Origin: Algoriphagus marinus | Lineage (GTDB): Bacteria; Bacteroidota; Bacteroidia; Cytophagales; Cyclobacteriaceae | Assembly: GCF_001936475.1 (NCBI RefSeq) | Contig: NZ_MSPQ01000013.1 | Location: 1 to 64,000 of the forward strand | Direction of reading: 5' to 3' | DNA: 64,000 nt | In this document: positions 42,301-51,789 of the stretch, piece after piece | Layout: each line of letters starts with the position of its first letter | How positions within the stretch are numbered: position 1 is the stretch's first letter | The notes under the pieces: model-generated | The model's database searches: none | Seen by the model: only the letters and a program-made list of their open reading frames with translations | Told to the model about the DNA's origin: nothing | Program-made: the position numbers and the translations under genes

Positions 42301-43908
42301 ATTGATAGTAATTTGTTGTGCAAAAGTATTGGTACCTCTGAATGCTATTCCTAGAAAGTTGGTCCCTGTATTAGTAAAGGTACTTGTTGAATTAAAGGTA
42401 TCACCAGTGTTTGCTCCTAGCCTAAATAGTAAGTTAGAGTTATTTATCACTGTTACGATACCAAAAGTATTTCCTCCGTTCCATTGATTAGTACCTCCTC
42501 CGGTTTTTGTAAAAGTTACTGACCCACCAGCTGTCGCAAAAGAATTCCCTGCTTGGGTCATGTTGATATTTGCTGCCGTGAAGGTTCCGTTTCTGGCAAA
42601 AGTATTCGCTTGGGTAAAGTTGATAGTTGTTGCGGTAACCCCAAAGTCTCCTTGAAAGGAAGAGTTTATTGAAGTAAATGTAGTAACTCCAAAATTACCA
42701 TTGGGAGAATTTTGAACTTGAGTGAAATTATTGAATTCCAGAAGAGTACCTACTGAGAATCCAGAAGTCACAACGCCACCAGTTGCTAAAGTTGATGTTC
42801 CTCCTCCTTCACCAAATCGGACCTCTCCATTTGCATTGGAGTTATTGATGGTAATTTGCTGAGCAAATGTATTTGTTCCCGAAAAAGCAATTCCAAGAAA
42901 ATTAGTTCCAGTATTGGTGAAGGTGGAAGATGAGTTAAAAGTATCTCCACCTCCCGAATTTGCCAATCTTAATCTTGAATTAGAATTGTTAGTAATCGAA
43001 ACTGTACCAAAAGTATTTCCACCAACCCAATCATTATTTCCACCACCATTCTTTACAATAGTACAAAGGGATCCAGCCCCAGTACAAAACCGATTATTTC
43101 CTAAAACAGTGATTCCATTTGCGGCAGTAAGGTTGAAATTTCCAAGTAATGTTGAATTGCCTATCGTAAATAAGGTAGGGCTGAAAGTACCATTTGGAGT
43201 ATTTGTAGTTTGAGTTAAATTCCGAATATCTAAATTTCCCAGCGCAAAACTCGAGGTAATTAATCCTCCAGCATTAAGAGTACTTGTACCAGATCCCAAG
43301 CCTATACTTAAAGTTCCTCCTCCATTTAAGTTATTGATGGTTACTTGACCGTTAAAAATTGTTGATCCGTTAAATGCAATTTGTAAATCTCCGCTGGATG
43401 CTTTAATAAAAGTAACAGTGGAATTGAAGGTGTCACCATTCAAATTAGCATGCCTCCATCTACTGTTGTCATTGTTTCTAATTGTTGTAGGACCATTGTA
43501 AATATTCCCTCCGGCTGTATCATCATTATTCGAGCCTGTTTTAATTAGAGTTATGTTTCCATTGAAAGTTGTGTTTTGGAGTGCATTATAGTCTCTTACA
43601 TTCAATGTGCCATTGGAAATAGAACCACCTGAAATAGTTCCGTTCCTAGTTACCGTCAAAGTAAAACCAGAAAGAGATAATGCTCCGTTAGTTATTGTTA
43701 AATCTCTTATGGAAATATTACCTGGTAAGATTGGTTGATTTGGGGCTGTGGGATTATTGATAATTACATCACTATTAGTCCCGGGTACGTTGGCAGGGCT
43801 CCAATTTGATGCAGTATTCCAGTTGGTGCTAGTTACGCCAATCCACGTTTGTCCAAAACAAACTTGTTGGAATAATAAAAATAAACCAATTAGAATTAAT
43901 CTTGACAA
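39355..43908 (-). CDS. Giant repetitive surface protein with type IX secretion sorting domain
   Basis: A 1517-residue protein with a signal peptide (ending VCFGQ). It has a very long Asn/Thr/Gly/Ser-rich beta-solenoid-like region (about 25-1170) and a C-terminal part. That part contains LPIELLEFKAEETSDKNIKVIW (a fibronectin-like strand) and a Por-type sorting domain beginning YPNPSTGRFTLQG and ending VTKKLIIH. Type IX secretion would carry it across the outer membrane and anchor or release it. The central region contains at least four copies of a repeat of about 181-199 residues (NTFARNGTFTA, NTFAQQITINNS, VTSGFSVG). Function is probably adhesion or matrix. Its stop overlaps the upstream convergent gene by 4 bp. 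Confidence 0.87.
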   Translation of the reverse strand: MSRLILIGLFLLFQQVCFGQTWIGVTSTNWNTASNWSPANVPGTNSDVIINNPTAPNQPILPGNISIRDLTITNGALSLSGFTLTVTRNGTISGGSISNGTLNVRDYNALQNTTFNGNITLIKTGSNNDDTAGGNIYNGPTTIRNNDNSRWRHANLNGDTFNSTVTFIKASSGDLQIAFNGSTIFNGQVTINNLNGGGTLSIGLGSGTSTLNAGGLITSSFALGNLDIRNLTQTTNTPNGTFSPTLFTIGNSTLLGNFNLTAANGITVLGNNRFCTGAGSLCTIVKNGGGNNDWVGGNTFGTVSITNNSNSRLRLANSGGGDTFNSSSTFTNTGTNFLGIAFSGTNTFAQQITINNSNANGEVRFGEGGGTSTLATGGVVTSGFSVGTLLEFNNFTQVQNSPNGNFGVTTFTSINSSFQGDFGVTATTINFTQANTFARNGTFTAANINMTQAGNSFATAGGSVTFTKTGGGTNQWNGGNTFGIVTVINNSNLLFRLGANTGDTFNSTSTFTNTGTNFLGIAFRGTNTFAQQITINNSSANGEVRFGEGGGTSTLATGGVVTSGFSVGNILEFNNFIQVQNSPNGNFGVTTFTSINSSFQGSIGVNATTFTSDNSVFQRDITVTATTINFTRANTFARNGTFTATNFTQTIAGSSFATAGGAVTFTKNGGAANTWYGGNTFGTFTFINNSNSTLRLANNVGDTFISTSVFSNNGTNFIDIAYRGANTFAQQISLNNSNAAGSIRFGEVTASSTSNLITGGIVTSGFTTGALLEFNNFTQSQNAPNGSFAVTTFTSASSSFQGDFEVTATTINFTQANTFARNGTFTAANINMTQAGNSFATAGGSVTFTKTGGGTNQWNGGNTFGIVTVINNSNTILRLGTNAGDTFNSTSTFTNTGTNFLGIAYRGTNTFAQQITINNSNANGEVRFGEGGGTSTLATGGVVTSGFSVGNILEFNNFTQVQNSPNGNFGVTTFTSVNSSFQGDFGVTATTINFTQANTFARNGTFTAANINMTQAGNSFATTSGTANFTKTGGAANNWFGGNSFGTTIITNNSNSNLRLANNNGDTFNRNATFIKSGSGNIEPAYNGITSFRGNISTVGSNASIFFAEGNGTVLIDGNTSQLWEGNLAQPPIAELVQMNTSGTLTLNVPLQIDQSLTFSSGFINTTNTNTLTFIDNATSVGASDVSYVDGPVTKIGNDNFEFPIGKSGSYAPSTVGGGGGTSDSYSSEYFAIAPVNIPTDTVGKDPTIGLMNQSEHWSFTRNTGTVARSLALSYNSTRTSPIIDHTELLLINWDGSAWKDLGGTVSGSATSGTVTRGSNSTFGLLSIASSFRILPIELLEFKAEETSDKNIKVIWVTATEKNNAFFTLEKSFDGKTWETIALIPGSGNSLEQRTYDFIDKDVRYGRQFYRLTQTDFDGRFETFQVIGISLIEDQSISPVYTVYPNPSTGRFTLQGESMNLDKTALEIFDLNGNLVLKNSDMKNKRQEFDLSSLPKGIYVLKLFSLQGLVTKKLIIH
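40862..42850. repeat. Tandem long DNA repeats encoding surface-protein modules
   Basis: The same landmark (GCTTGGGTCATGTTGAT) recurs at 40862, 41405 and 42551, with a diverged copy at 41954. Spacings are 543, 549 and 597 bp, all multiples of three. The copies at 40862, 41405 and 42551 are nearly identical over 300 bp or more, while the one at 41954 is diverged. The longest unit carries an extra module of about 16 residues. High nucleotide identity points to recent duplication or gene conversion. Confidence 0.88.
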
Positions 43909-44351
43909 AACAAAAGATTATTATGTAAGGATTAACAAATGTAATGCTAATTAGTCAAATTAAAATTCAAGGTTTTAAAAAAAAACAGTAAAGAGACTTA
44001 CTTTTTTATTAAAAACAATTATGGGTTAATTCCTTTTAAAGCAAAAACTATCATCTGTATGATACTTAATTTAAATCACTTTCGAGTTTTTTGATTTTTA
44101 TATTTTGAATAAACCTATAATATTTATTTTGTATATATAAAATTGTACTAAATATGATTTATAATGCTTTTTGAATATAGTTATAACTAAAGTAAATTTT
44201 ATTTAAATCTATTCTAGTCTTTCACAACAAAAGAGGCACTAATTTTAATAAAATTCAATTTTGGATTGTTTAATGAGCTATTGTGTGTTTCAGTAGCGAA
44301 ATTCTGAAATTACATCACGGAAACGTGTCCTGAGTCAAAAAACATTGAGGG
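43909..44351. other. AT-rich non-coding stretch
   Basis: 443 bp of very AT-rich DNA between the promoter side of the giant surface-protein gene and the 3' end of the response regulator gene. I see no ORF, RNA gene or strong hairpin in it. It presumably carries the leftward promoter of the surface protein near 43910-44000. Confidence 0.5.
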
Positions 44352-44735
44352 CTAATAATTCTTGAAGGTCAAAGAAATTTTATCCATCGTTAATGGTTTT
44401 TCTAAAAAGCCTGAAACCAACTCATATAGTTTTGCCTTTTGACGATCTAGGAAATCAATAGAACTGGATAGAATTATGATTTTGTCGTTTCGCTCTTGAA
44501 AGAGTTCAATATATTTATCAAGGAATTCCCAGCCGTTTAAAACAGGCATATTTAAATCCAGAAAAATAACAACTATCTGATCTTCTGGCAGTTTGCTTAA
44601 TTCTGTAAGGGCATCCTCCGCTTCAAGAAACTCATGTATATTTTCAGAAATTCCAAATTTCCCCAATAACCGTTTATTAATAAGGTTATTTATAGGATCA
44701 TCATCCACTAGAAAAATGGTGTCAAATTGGATCAT
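44352..44735 (-). CDS. Single-domain response regulator (CheY-like receiver)
   Basis: About 127 residues, only a receiver domain: acidic pocket in IFLVDDDP, phospho-acceptor Asp in VIFLDLNMP, Ser in IILSSS and the conserved Lys in FLEKPL. There is no output domain, so it probably works by protein contact. The ATG at 44735 (MIQFDTIFLVDDD) fits the fold; an upstream ATG would add 17 residues not typical of receivers. No histidine kinase is next to it. Confidence 0.88.
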   Translation of the reverse strand: MIQFDTIFLVDDDPINNLINKRLLGKFGISENIHEFLEAEDALTELSKLPEDQIVVIFLDLNMPVLNGWEFLDKYIELFQERNDKIIILSSSIDFLDRQKAKLYELVSGFLEKPLTMDKISLTFKNY

Positions 44736-44863
44736 TGGGATAGTCAAGGTTTCACAAAAATATTTTTTTGCTCTGGCAAAATACAATTATTCCTAATTGA
44801 ATTAAAAATTTTAATTGGCTTTTTGACTTAATTAGGTAGCTTTTAAATTTTCTACAAAACAAA

Positions 44864-44888
44864 AAAGGAGACTCATAGAGTCTCCTTT
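44864..44888 (-). terminator. Terminator of groES-groEL
   Basis: AAAGGAGACTC (44864-44874) and GAGTCTCCTTT (44878-44888) form a perfect 11-bp stem with a 3-base loop. On the minus strand it is followed by a T-rich run (44853-44863) and lies 19 bp after the groEL stop. Confidence 0.88.
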
Positions 44889-44906
44889 GATTCTTGAGGG
44901 CTATGA

Positions 44907-46547
<1,641 letters not shown>

Positions 46548-46572
46548 TTAGTTAATGATTGAGTTTGATTGA

Positions 46573-46851
46573 TTAAAGAATCGCAAAAATGTCAGATTCT
46601 CTCATGATCAGGTATTCATTTCCTTCTACACTTAGTTCAGTGCCTGAATACTTACCGTAAAGTACCGTGTCACCAACTTTTACAGTCAATGGCTCATCTT
46701 TTTTGCCATTACCGACTGCTACTACTGTTCCTTTCTGAGGCTTTTCTTTAGCCGAATCAGGGATATAGAGTCCAGAAGCTGTTTTTACTTCTGCTTCGGC
46801 TGGTTGTACCAAAACTCTGTCAGCAAGAGGTTTGATTTTTACGTTTGACAT
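46573..46851 (-). CDS. groES: Co-chaperonin GroES
   Basis: A 92-residue protein of standard length, starting [17 protein letters not shown]. The mobile loop [19 protein letters not shown] and the [13 protein letters not shown] core are present. It caps the GroEL ring. The ATG at 46851 is used because the family begins here; an upstream in-frame ATG at 46887 would lie at the likely transcription start. Control by sigma-54 is suggested by the promoter at 46896-46913. Confidence 0.97.
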   Translation of the reverse strand: MSNVKIKPLADRVLVQPAEAEVKTASGLYIPDSAKEKPQKGTVVAVGNGKKDEPLTVKVGDTVLYGKYSGTELSVEGNEYLIMRESDIFAIL

Positions 46852-46895
46852 AGTATGAAATTGTTTAAAGTTTAGATTAAAATGCATGTGCCTAA

Positions 46896-46913
46896 TAGCA
46901 GTTCTTGTGCCAA
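46896..46913 (-). promoter_or_regulatory. Sigma-54 (-24/-12) promoter of groES-groEL
   Basis: Minus strand reads TTGGCACAAGAACTGCTA. The GG and GC dinucleotides are exactly 10 bases apart, and the -24 box TTGGCAC is a perfect match to consensus. The predicted start is about 12 bases downstream, near 46886, giving a leader of about 35 bases before the groES ATG. No CIRCE repeat (TTAGCACTC/GAGTGCTAA) is seen. A sigma-54 activator gene lies 4 kb away at 50497-51789, although a link is not shown. Confidence 0.8.
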
Positions 46914-47066
46914 GGGGGAATATCTATCAAATGCTGACAAATCGGCTGAGATTCGCTAATCATTAAATGATTCTTAAGTCATAAAAAGCGATAAAATCTG
47001 CCAATTTTTCTCTTGCTGTCGTAAAAAATGTCAGAAATGTTTAAATTATTCCTAAAGTGAAAAAGC

Positions 47067-47774
47067 ATGAAAACACTATCGAAAAACTGGATGACGGAAG
47101 GTCTGATTGATTTTGAATACAAAAAGTATCAGCTTTTGGCATATCTGAAGGAAGCAAACAGAGAATTTAAAAATATAAAACTTTATCCGATGTTGAGTGA
47201 TCTGATCGATCATCACCGAGTAGCGGATGAAATCAAGTCGGGAAAATTGGAACTCTCAAAGCTTTTTCCAAAGCAGTTGGACTCAATTGATTTTAAGCAG
47301 TTTTCCTTAAACTATTCCAATAAAATTAAAGAAGATTCTTTGATGGAAGAATTAAGTAAAATCAATGATTTTGCTTTATCGCGCTTTGCTTCTAAGATTG
47401 AAGACGGTATGGCTATTTACGATTTTGTTGAAGAACAAATTGAATTTGACCCTGTAGGAATTTTGCCTATTTATAATCGGGAAGGTTTTATCCTTTTGTC
47501 TCAAGAGTATAGTTCAGATATTTATGCCTTTCGATATAAATCTGACCTTCTGCAATATGCCGGAGAGAAATTCAGAAGTATTGCTATTTGGATGATTAGA
47601 TATTTTACAAAATCAATTACCAATACCTTTGAGCGAATTAAAATGGAATTGGTTAAGGAGATTAAGGAATTGCCAAATCCAGCTACTTGGAGACTTCACT
47701 CCAGGCAAAATTTACCCATTGAGCAAACACTTATCCCAATAGGAAAAAGGCTGCTTTTGAAAGCAGTTTCTTAA
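47067..47774 (+). CDS. Conserved protein of unknown function
   Basis: A 235-residue protein starting MKTLSKNWMTEGLIDFEYKK. It is largely helical at first (YLKEANREFKNIKLYPMLSDLIDHHR) and then has a beta-containing part (GILPIYNREGFILLSQEY). It ends ERIKMELVKEIKELPNPAT. No signal peptide or membrane helix is seen. I believe similar proteins occur next to chaperone or core genes in Cytophagales, but I cannot name a family. It is divergent from groES (179 bp from the groES start codon region) and convergent with the hydroxylase gene, 4 bp apart. Confidence 0.7.
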   Translation: MKTLSKNWMTEGLIDFEYKKYQLLAYLKEANREFKNIKLYPMLSDLIDHHRVADEIKSGKLELSKLFPKQLDSIDFKQFSLNYSNKIKEDSLMEELSKINDFALSRFASKIEDGMAIYDFVEEQIEFDPVGILPIYNREGFILLSQEYSSDIYAFRYKSDLLQYAGEKFRSIAIWMIRYFTKSITNTFERIKMELVKEIKELPNPATWRLHSRQNLPIEQTLIPIGKRLLLKAVS

Positions 47775-47778
47775 GAAA

Positions 47779-48708
47779 TTATACTGTAACTTCCTCAGCT
47801 TTAGCTTCAGATAGGGTAGTTTGTAATTCTTTTTGTTGAGTGGCGCGCTCCCTTTTTGCAATTACATCATCGCCAGGTTTTCCAAATAGAATTTGCCAAC
47901 ATTCTTTAAAGTTTTTGGCTTTTGCCAAATCTTTGAAGATATCTACCCATTCGTGGAATACCAAGTATATGGGATTGTATGAAGTAACCGGTTTTGTGAT
48001 GCCATAAGTCGGCCGCTCTGCTTCTGGCATGAATGTTCCGAACATTCGATCCCAAATTATAAATGTGGAACCGTAATTCTTATCCAAATAGTGTGCATCA
48101 CTAGCATGGTGAACTCGATGATGTGATGGCGTAGTAAAGAAAAATTCAATAGGTGCTGGTAGTTTTTTAATGTACTCTGTATGAATCCAAAATTGGTACA
48201 ACACTGCGATTTGGTGACAAATGAAAAACACAAATGGATCGAAACCCATAAACATCACTGGAAAGAAAAAGATAATCTTAATATGTTGGGTCCAACTTAA
48301 TCGAAATGATACTGACAGATTGTATTTGGAGGAATTATGATGGGTAATATGGGTGGCCCACCAAAAACGCTGCTCGTGTGCAATTCGATGCGCCCAATAC
48401 CTTGCAAAATCCACAGCGAAAAAGCAAAGAATAAATGACCACCAAGTTGCTGGTATCCTGAAAGGAGAAATATTGTAAAAGAATAAAGCGGAGCCGAAAA
48501 TGGTCACTTTAATCAGGGCACTAATACCTGCATTGACCAGACCGATGGTGGAAGCAGCTAAAAAGTCTTTAGTATCGTAGGCATCCTTTTTTTGGCGCCA
48601 GGAAATTCCCCACTCAATAAAAACGAGTAGAAACATAAGTGGTGCAGCCCAGAGAATAAGATTAGGACCTAAATTCAAATCTTCTAGAAGAAGCGGTTTA
48701 TCATTCAT
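47779..48708 (-). CDS. Sterol desaturase / fatty-acid hydroxylase-family membrane protein
   Basis: A 309-residue integral membrane di-iron enzyme. Histidine clusters are HRIAHEQRFWW, THITHHNSS and HHRVHHASD, with a further one near KNYGSTFIIWDRMFGT. Four or more hydrophobic segments occur (LILWAAPLMFLLVFIEW, ALFFYN, the W-x-FILCFFAVDFARYW region and IIFFFPVMFMGFDPFVFF). It would hydroxylate or desaturate a lipid; the substrate is unknown. The charged C-terminal tail (about 265-309) lies in the cytoplasm. It is downstream of secG but separated from it by a terminator. Confidence 0.88.
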   Translation of the reverse strand: MNDKPLLLEDLNLGPNLILWAAPLMFLLVFIEWGISWRQKKDAYDTKDFLAASTIGLVNAGISALIKVTIFGSALFFYNISPFRIPATWWSFILCFFAVDFARYWAHRIAHEQRFWWATHITHHNSSKYNLSVSFRLSWTQHIKIIFFFPVMFMGFDPFVFFICHQIAVLYQFWIHTEYIKKLPAPIEFFFTTPSHHRVHHASDAHYLDKNYGSTFIIWDRMFGTFMPEAERPTYGITKPVTSYNPIYLVFHEWVDIFKDLAKAKNFKECWQILFGKPGDDVIAKRERATQQKELQTTLSEAKAEEVTV

Positions 48709-48770
48709 AAACGAAATCTTGTATTGACCTTTTTAATTAAATTCTAAAAACTCAAGAGTGTCGAAGATAA

Positions 48771-48802
48771 ATAAAAAAAGCCTGCTCGGAGTGGGCAGGC
48801 TT
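48771..48802 (-). terminator. Terminator of the miaB-secG operon
   Basis: AAGCCTGC (48778-48785) pairs with GCAGGCTT (48795-48802) around a 9-base loop. On the minus strand the stem is followed by a run of T (48772-48778). It lies 24 bp after the secG stop codon. Confidence 0.85.
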
Positions 48803-48825
48803 CAATTTCTTTAGATAAATATCAA

Positions 48826-49185
48826 TTAGTTTTCTGAGGTAGAATCCGGGATTGTCTCTTCGGTAGTTGCAGGAAGTAAATTTTCTGTCTCACCAAAAGC
48901 AGGAGCTACTACTTGCTGTTTAGCACTTTCAATGTTTGGAGATGCGAACTGATTAGATTGTGGATCAGTATAGAAAGCCGAAGTTGCAAGGCATAAAGCA
49001 AGAATTGCAATAGCGAGTACCCAAGTAGCCTTTTCCAAAACGTTTCCAGTTCTGGTTACTCCCATAATTTGAGAGGCACTTCCTCCGAATGCTGCACCTA
49101 CTCCGCCTTTGGAGTTTTGTCCAAGGATAACCAAAATAAGCAATACAGCTAAAATAAGGATGATTGTAATCAATAAAGTAAACAT
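48826..49185 (-). CDS. secG: Preprotein translocase subunit SecG
   Basis: A 119-residue protein with two membrane helices (LLITIILILAVLLILVILGQ and ATWVLAIAILALCLATSAF) flanking the conserved NSKGGVGAAFGGSASQIMGVTRTGNVLEK loop. SecG assists SecYE in protein export. It has an acidic C-terminal tail of about 40 residues, as in other Bacteroidota. It is the last gene of the minus-strand operon, 11 bp after the TPR-like gene. Confidence 0.95.
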   Translation of the reverse strand: MFTLLITIILILAVLLILVILGQNSKGGVGAAFGGSASQIMGVTRTGNVLEKATWVLAIAILALCLATSAFYTDPQSNQFASPNIESAKQQVVAPAFGETENLLPATTEETIPDSTSEN

Positions 49186-49196
49186 ATGATTGGGTG

Positions 49197-49943
49197 TTAT
49201 TCTTTCAGTTTTTCAATTAAGTCCGCAAAGTAAGTCCTTTTATCCGGAAACTTCAATATCAACTTCTGATAAATTTCTTCAGCCATTTTTGACTTACCCT
49301 GGTTAGCAAGGATTTTAGCAAATGATTCGGAAATCAATTTATCATTGATTTGAGTACTGGAAGCAGCAAGGTTCTCAGTATTTTGGTTGGCTTCTATTTC
49401 TTTGATCGTAGCCATCTTGATCGACTTCTTGCTAAAAGCTTTAATCAGATCAATTTGCTCTTTCTTCTTTTCGTCTAGAATTTCTTTCTTCTCTTTTCTC
49501 CTGATGGTTTCAATCAAATCATCTTTTGGAGCCTTTCGGCGAGTTCGTTGAAGTGGATCGATTTTTTGTTCCTCTACCTGTTTTTCCTTTAAACTTGCCT
49601 CTAGTTTGACCAGGGTCTCAGTACGTTTGGAAGCTGTTGGTATTTCAGTTTCGCTTTCCGGAAGAAGATCCTCCTTCGTTAGTTTTCTTTCGGAAACTGG
49701 AGATTCTTTTATTTCTTTTTCAATAATTGATTTTAGCCAAATTCGATCCGGGCTGGTAATTGCCGCATTTGACAAAGATGGAGTACCTCCATTCCCATGT
49801 TTCAAAAATTCATAGCGGGCGACCAAAACATGTGCAATCTGGAAGTAAGGGAAATTTTGTTGCACTTTTTTTAATTGCAATACCTCGTTTTTCTCTAAAG
49901 TATCTGACCGATGGATTAATTCTAAAAATTGGGCTCCGTTCAC
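49197..49943 (-). CDS. Conserved TPR-like protein of unknown function
   Basis: A 248-residue protein. The N-terminus (NGAQFLELIHRSDTLEKNEVLQLKKVQQNFPYFQIAHVLVARYE) and the C-terminus (SESFAKILANQGKSKMAEEIYQKLILKFPDKRTYFADLIEKLK) are helical and TPR-like. The middle is a long charged linker rich in Lys/Glu. There is no signal peptide. Its fixed place between lptE and secG suggests an envelope-related role, but no function is known to me. Confidence 0.7.
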   Translation of the reverse strand: MNGAQFLELIHRSDTLEKNEVLQLKKVQQNFPYFQIAHVLVARYEFLKHGNGGTPSLSNAAITSPDRIWLKSIIEKEIKESPVSERKLTKEDLLPESETEIPTASKRTETLVKLEASLKEKQVEEQKIDPLQRTRRKAPKDDLIETIRRKEKKEILDEKKKEQIDLIKAFSKKSIKMATIKEIEANQNTENLAASSTQINDKLISESFAKILANQGKSKMAEEIYQKLILKFPDKRTYFADLIEKLKE

Positions 49944-49973
49944 TTCGTGTTGTTTTGTTTCAAGTTAAGAAAA

Positions 49974-50513
49974 TTACCAGTTTGCTACTGTTGCTGTAAA
50001 GATATCCTGAATTATATTTTCAAAAATAATATCTACAAGTTCGTTTTCAACATCCAAAAGCGTGGTAGTCCGAGGGTCATAATCTTGAAAAAAGGAAAAT
50101 GAACGTTTTAAGTTTTCTTCCTCATTAGACAAGTTGATATATTCTACCTCTATCCCTATGGTCAATCGCATTTGGCCTGCTCGATCGGGTAGGTTAGGGT
50201 CTCCGCTAGAGACTACTGCTTGTGGGGTAAGAGTGTATCGATTGATTGCTCCCAAGAATTGAAGGTCACCGTTGGTTCGAACTAATTCAAGAGAAGTGTT
50301 TCGCTGATAATATTCCTTGATAGCTTCTGTGAATCGTTGTTCCATGTTGGCTGGCCCTCCCCCCGAATCATTAAAAAAATTATCTACCGAAAAGGTCTTT
50401 ACCAACTCGTAATTAATATTTGTTCCAGTGAAGCTGTACTTGACAGAGCAGCTTTGGAAAAGCAAAAACACCAAACCCAAACAAGGAATCAGAAATTTAC
50501 TGGTCGATTTCAT
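49974..50513 (-). CDS. lptE: LptE-like LPS-assembly lipoprotein
   Basis: A 179-residue lipoprotein (lipobox LLFQSC). The SVKYSFTGTNINYELVKTFSV start and ANMEQRFTEAIKEYYQRNTSLELVRTNGDLQFLGAINRY middle are typical for the Bacteroidota LptE family. It should bind the LptD barrel at the outer membrane and help insert LPS. The start overlaps the regulator gene by 17 bp, so expression is coupled. Confidence 0.82.
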   Translation of the reverse strand: MKSTSKFLIPCLGLVFLLFQSCSVKYSFTGTNINYELVKTFSVDNFFNDSGGGPANMEQRFTEAIKEYYQRNTSLELVRTNGDLQFLGAINRYTLTPQAVVSSGDPNLPDRAGQMRLTIGIEVEYINLSNEEENLKRSFSFFQDYDPRTTTLLDVENELVDIIFENIIQDIFTATVANW

Positions 50514-51789
50514 ATTGCTTTATTTTTCGATAGAGTGTTCTTTCGGATATTCCTAAATCGCTTGCAGCGTATTTTCGCTTATTGTTATGTTTACTTAAAG
50601 CTCTCAAGATCATTTCCTTTTCTTTTTTCTCCAAGGAAAGCGAGCTGTCATCTTCTTCATGGAGAATGTCTTCAATTGCCTCATCCTGATAATCTTCGTC
50701 ATTTGCTGAAGCGTTTTTCTTTGGATCAATAACGAGCGGAACTGAAAAACTTGATGGAGATTCAGAATTTTCTTTTGAAGAAAAGCTCGGGTCCAAATCT
50801 TCAAACAAACTCTGATGCTTCTGCATAATATTAGCGCTTAAGCCGTTTGCATTGTAAGTCTCAAGTACGAGCTTTTTCAAATCATTCATATCTCGCTTCA
50901 TATCAAAAAGTACTCTGTAGAGAATATCTCGTTCCGAAAAATCTGTGTTTTCCTTGCCTGATGCTATCCCTGAAAGAGTCATCGGTAGTTTTGAACTTTC
51001 TCTTGGTAGATATTTTGCCAAAGTAGTTGCATCAACTTCTCGCTCTTCTTCCAAAAGGGAGATTTGTTCAGCAAGGTTTTTCAACTGTCGAATATTGCCG
51101 GGAAAAGAATATCCAATTAGGAGCCGTTGTGCCTCTCTATCTAAAGAGATTGGCTTGACATGGTATTTTTCAGAAAAATCTGATGTGAATTTCCGAAATA
51201 GCAATGCTATATCTTCTCCACGCTCTCTTAGTGGAGGGACGAAAATGGGTACCGTATTCAATCTATAATAAAGATCCTCCCGGAATTTCCCCTTTTCTAC
51301 CGCTTTTAACAAATTGACGTTGGTAGCGGTGATGACACGAACATTGGTTTTTTGAACTTTGGACGAACCCACCTTGATGAATTCACCATTTTCAAGGACA
51401 CGAAGAAGACGGGCTTGTGTACCTAGTGGCATTTCCCCAACCTCATCGAGAAAGATAGAACCACCGTCAGTTACCTCAAAATAGCCTTTTCTTGCCTCAT
51501 GAGCACCTGTAAATGAACCCTTTTCATGGCCAAAAAGCTCAGAATCAATCGTTCCTTCAGGAATTGCACCACAATTGATTGCAATGAATTTACCATGCTT
51601 CCGCAAGCTGAGCGAATGAATAATTTTGGAAAAACTTTCTTTACCGCTTCCACTTTCACCTGTGATCAACACAGTCATATCAGTAGGAGCGGCCTGCATG
51701 GCCACTTGGATGGCGTGATTCAGTTGAGGGCTATTACCGATAATTCCAAATCGCTGCTTGACAGTTTGTATTTCTGAAGGAGTTATCAT
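50497..51789 (-). CDS. Sigma-54-dependent transcriptional activator (AAA+, Fis-type HTH)
   Basis: About 430 residues. The AAA+ domain (about 15-245) has Walker [10 protein letters not shown], the sigma-54 contact loop GSFTGA in the place of GAFTGA, Walker [11 protein letters not shown] and the arginine-finger region [13 protein letters not shown]. The C-terminus has a Fis-type helix-turn-helix ([24 protein letters not shown]). There is no N-terminal receiver or sensor domain, so it is probably controlled by abundance or a partner. Its ATG overlaps the miaB stop as ATGA (51786-51789), which decides this start over one at 51843. Confidence 0.92.
   Translation of the reverse strand: MITPSEIQTVKQRFGIIGNSPQLNHAIQVAMQAAPTDMTVLITGESGSGKESFSKIIHSLSLRKHGKFIAINCGAIPEGTIDSELFGHEKGSFTGAHEARKGYFEVTDGGSIFLDEVGEMPLGTQARLLRVLENGEFIKVGSSKVQKTNVRVITATNVNLLKAVEKGKFREDLYYRLNTVPIFVPPLRERGEDIALLFRKFTSDFSEKYHVKPISLDREAQRLLIGYSFPGNIRQLKNLAEQISLLEEEREVDATTLAKYLPRESSKLPMTLSGIASGKENTDFSERDILYRVLFDMKRDMNDLKKLVLETYNANGLSANIMQKHQSLFEDLDPSFSSKENSESPSSFSVPLVIDPKKNASANDEDYQDEAIEDILHEEDDSSLSLEKKEKEMILRALSKHNNKRKYAASDLGISERTLYRKIKQYEIDQ

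Noticed and set aside
40862..42850. Regular repeats that might be a CRISPR array
   Set aside because: Period is 543-597 bp, a multiple of three, and the whole stretch is coding; CRISPR units are far shorter.
41732..43213. Open frames on the plus strand opposite the giant surface protein
   Set aside because: They repeat in step with the surface-protein modules and have Val/Pro-rich composition expected from antisense of a Thr/Asn-rich gene.
46888..47066. CIRCE/HrcA operator upstream of groES
   Set aside because: No TTAGCACTC-N9-GAGTGCTAA or near match on either strand; only the sigma-54 promoter stands out.
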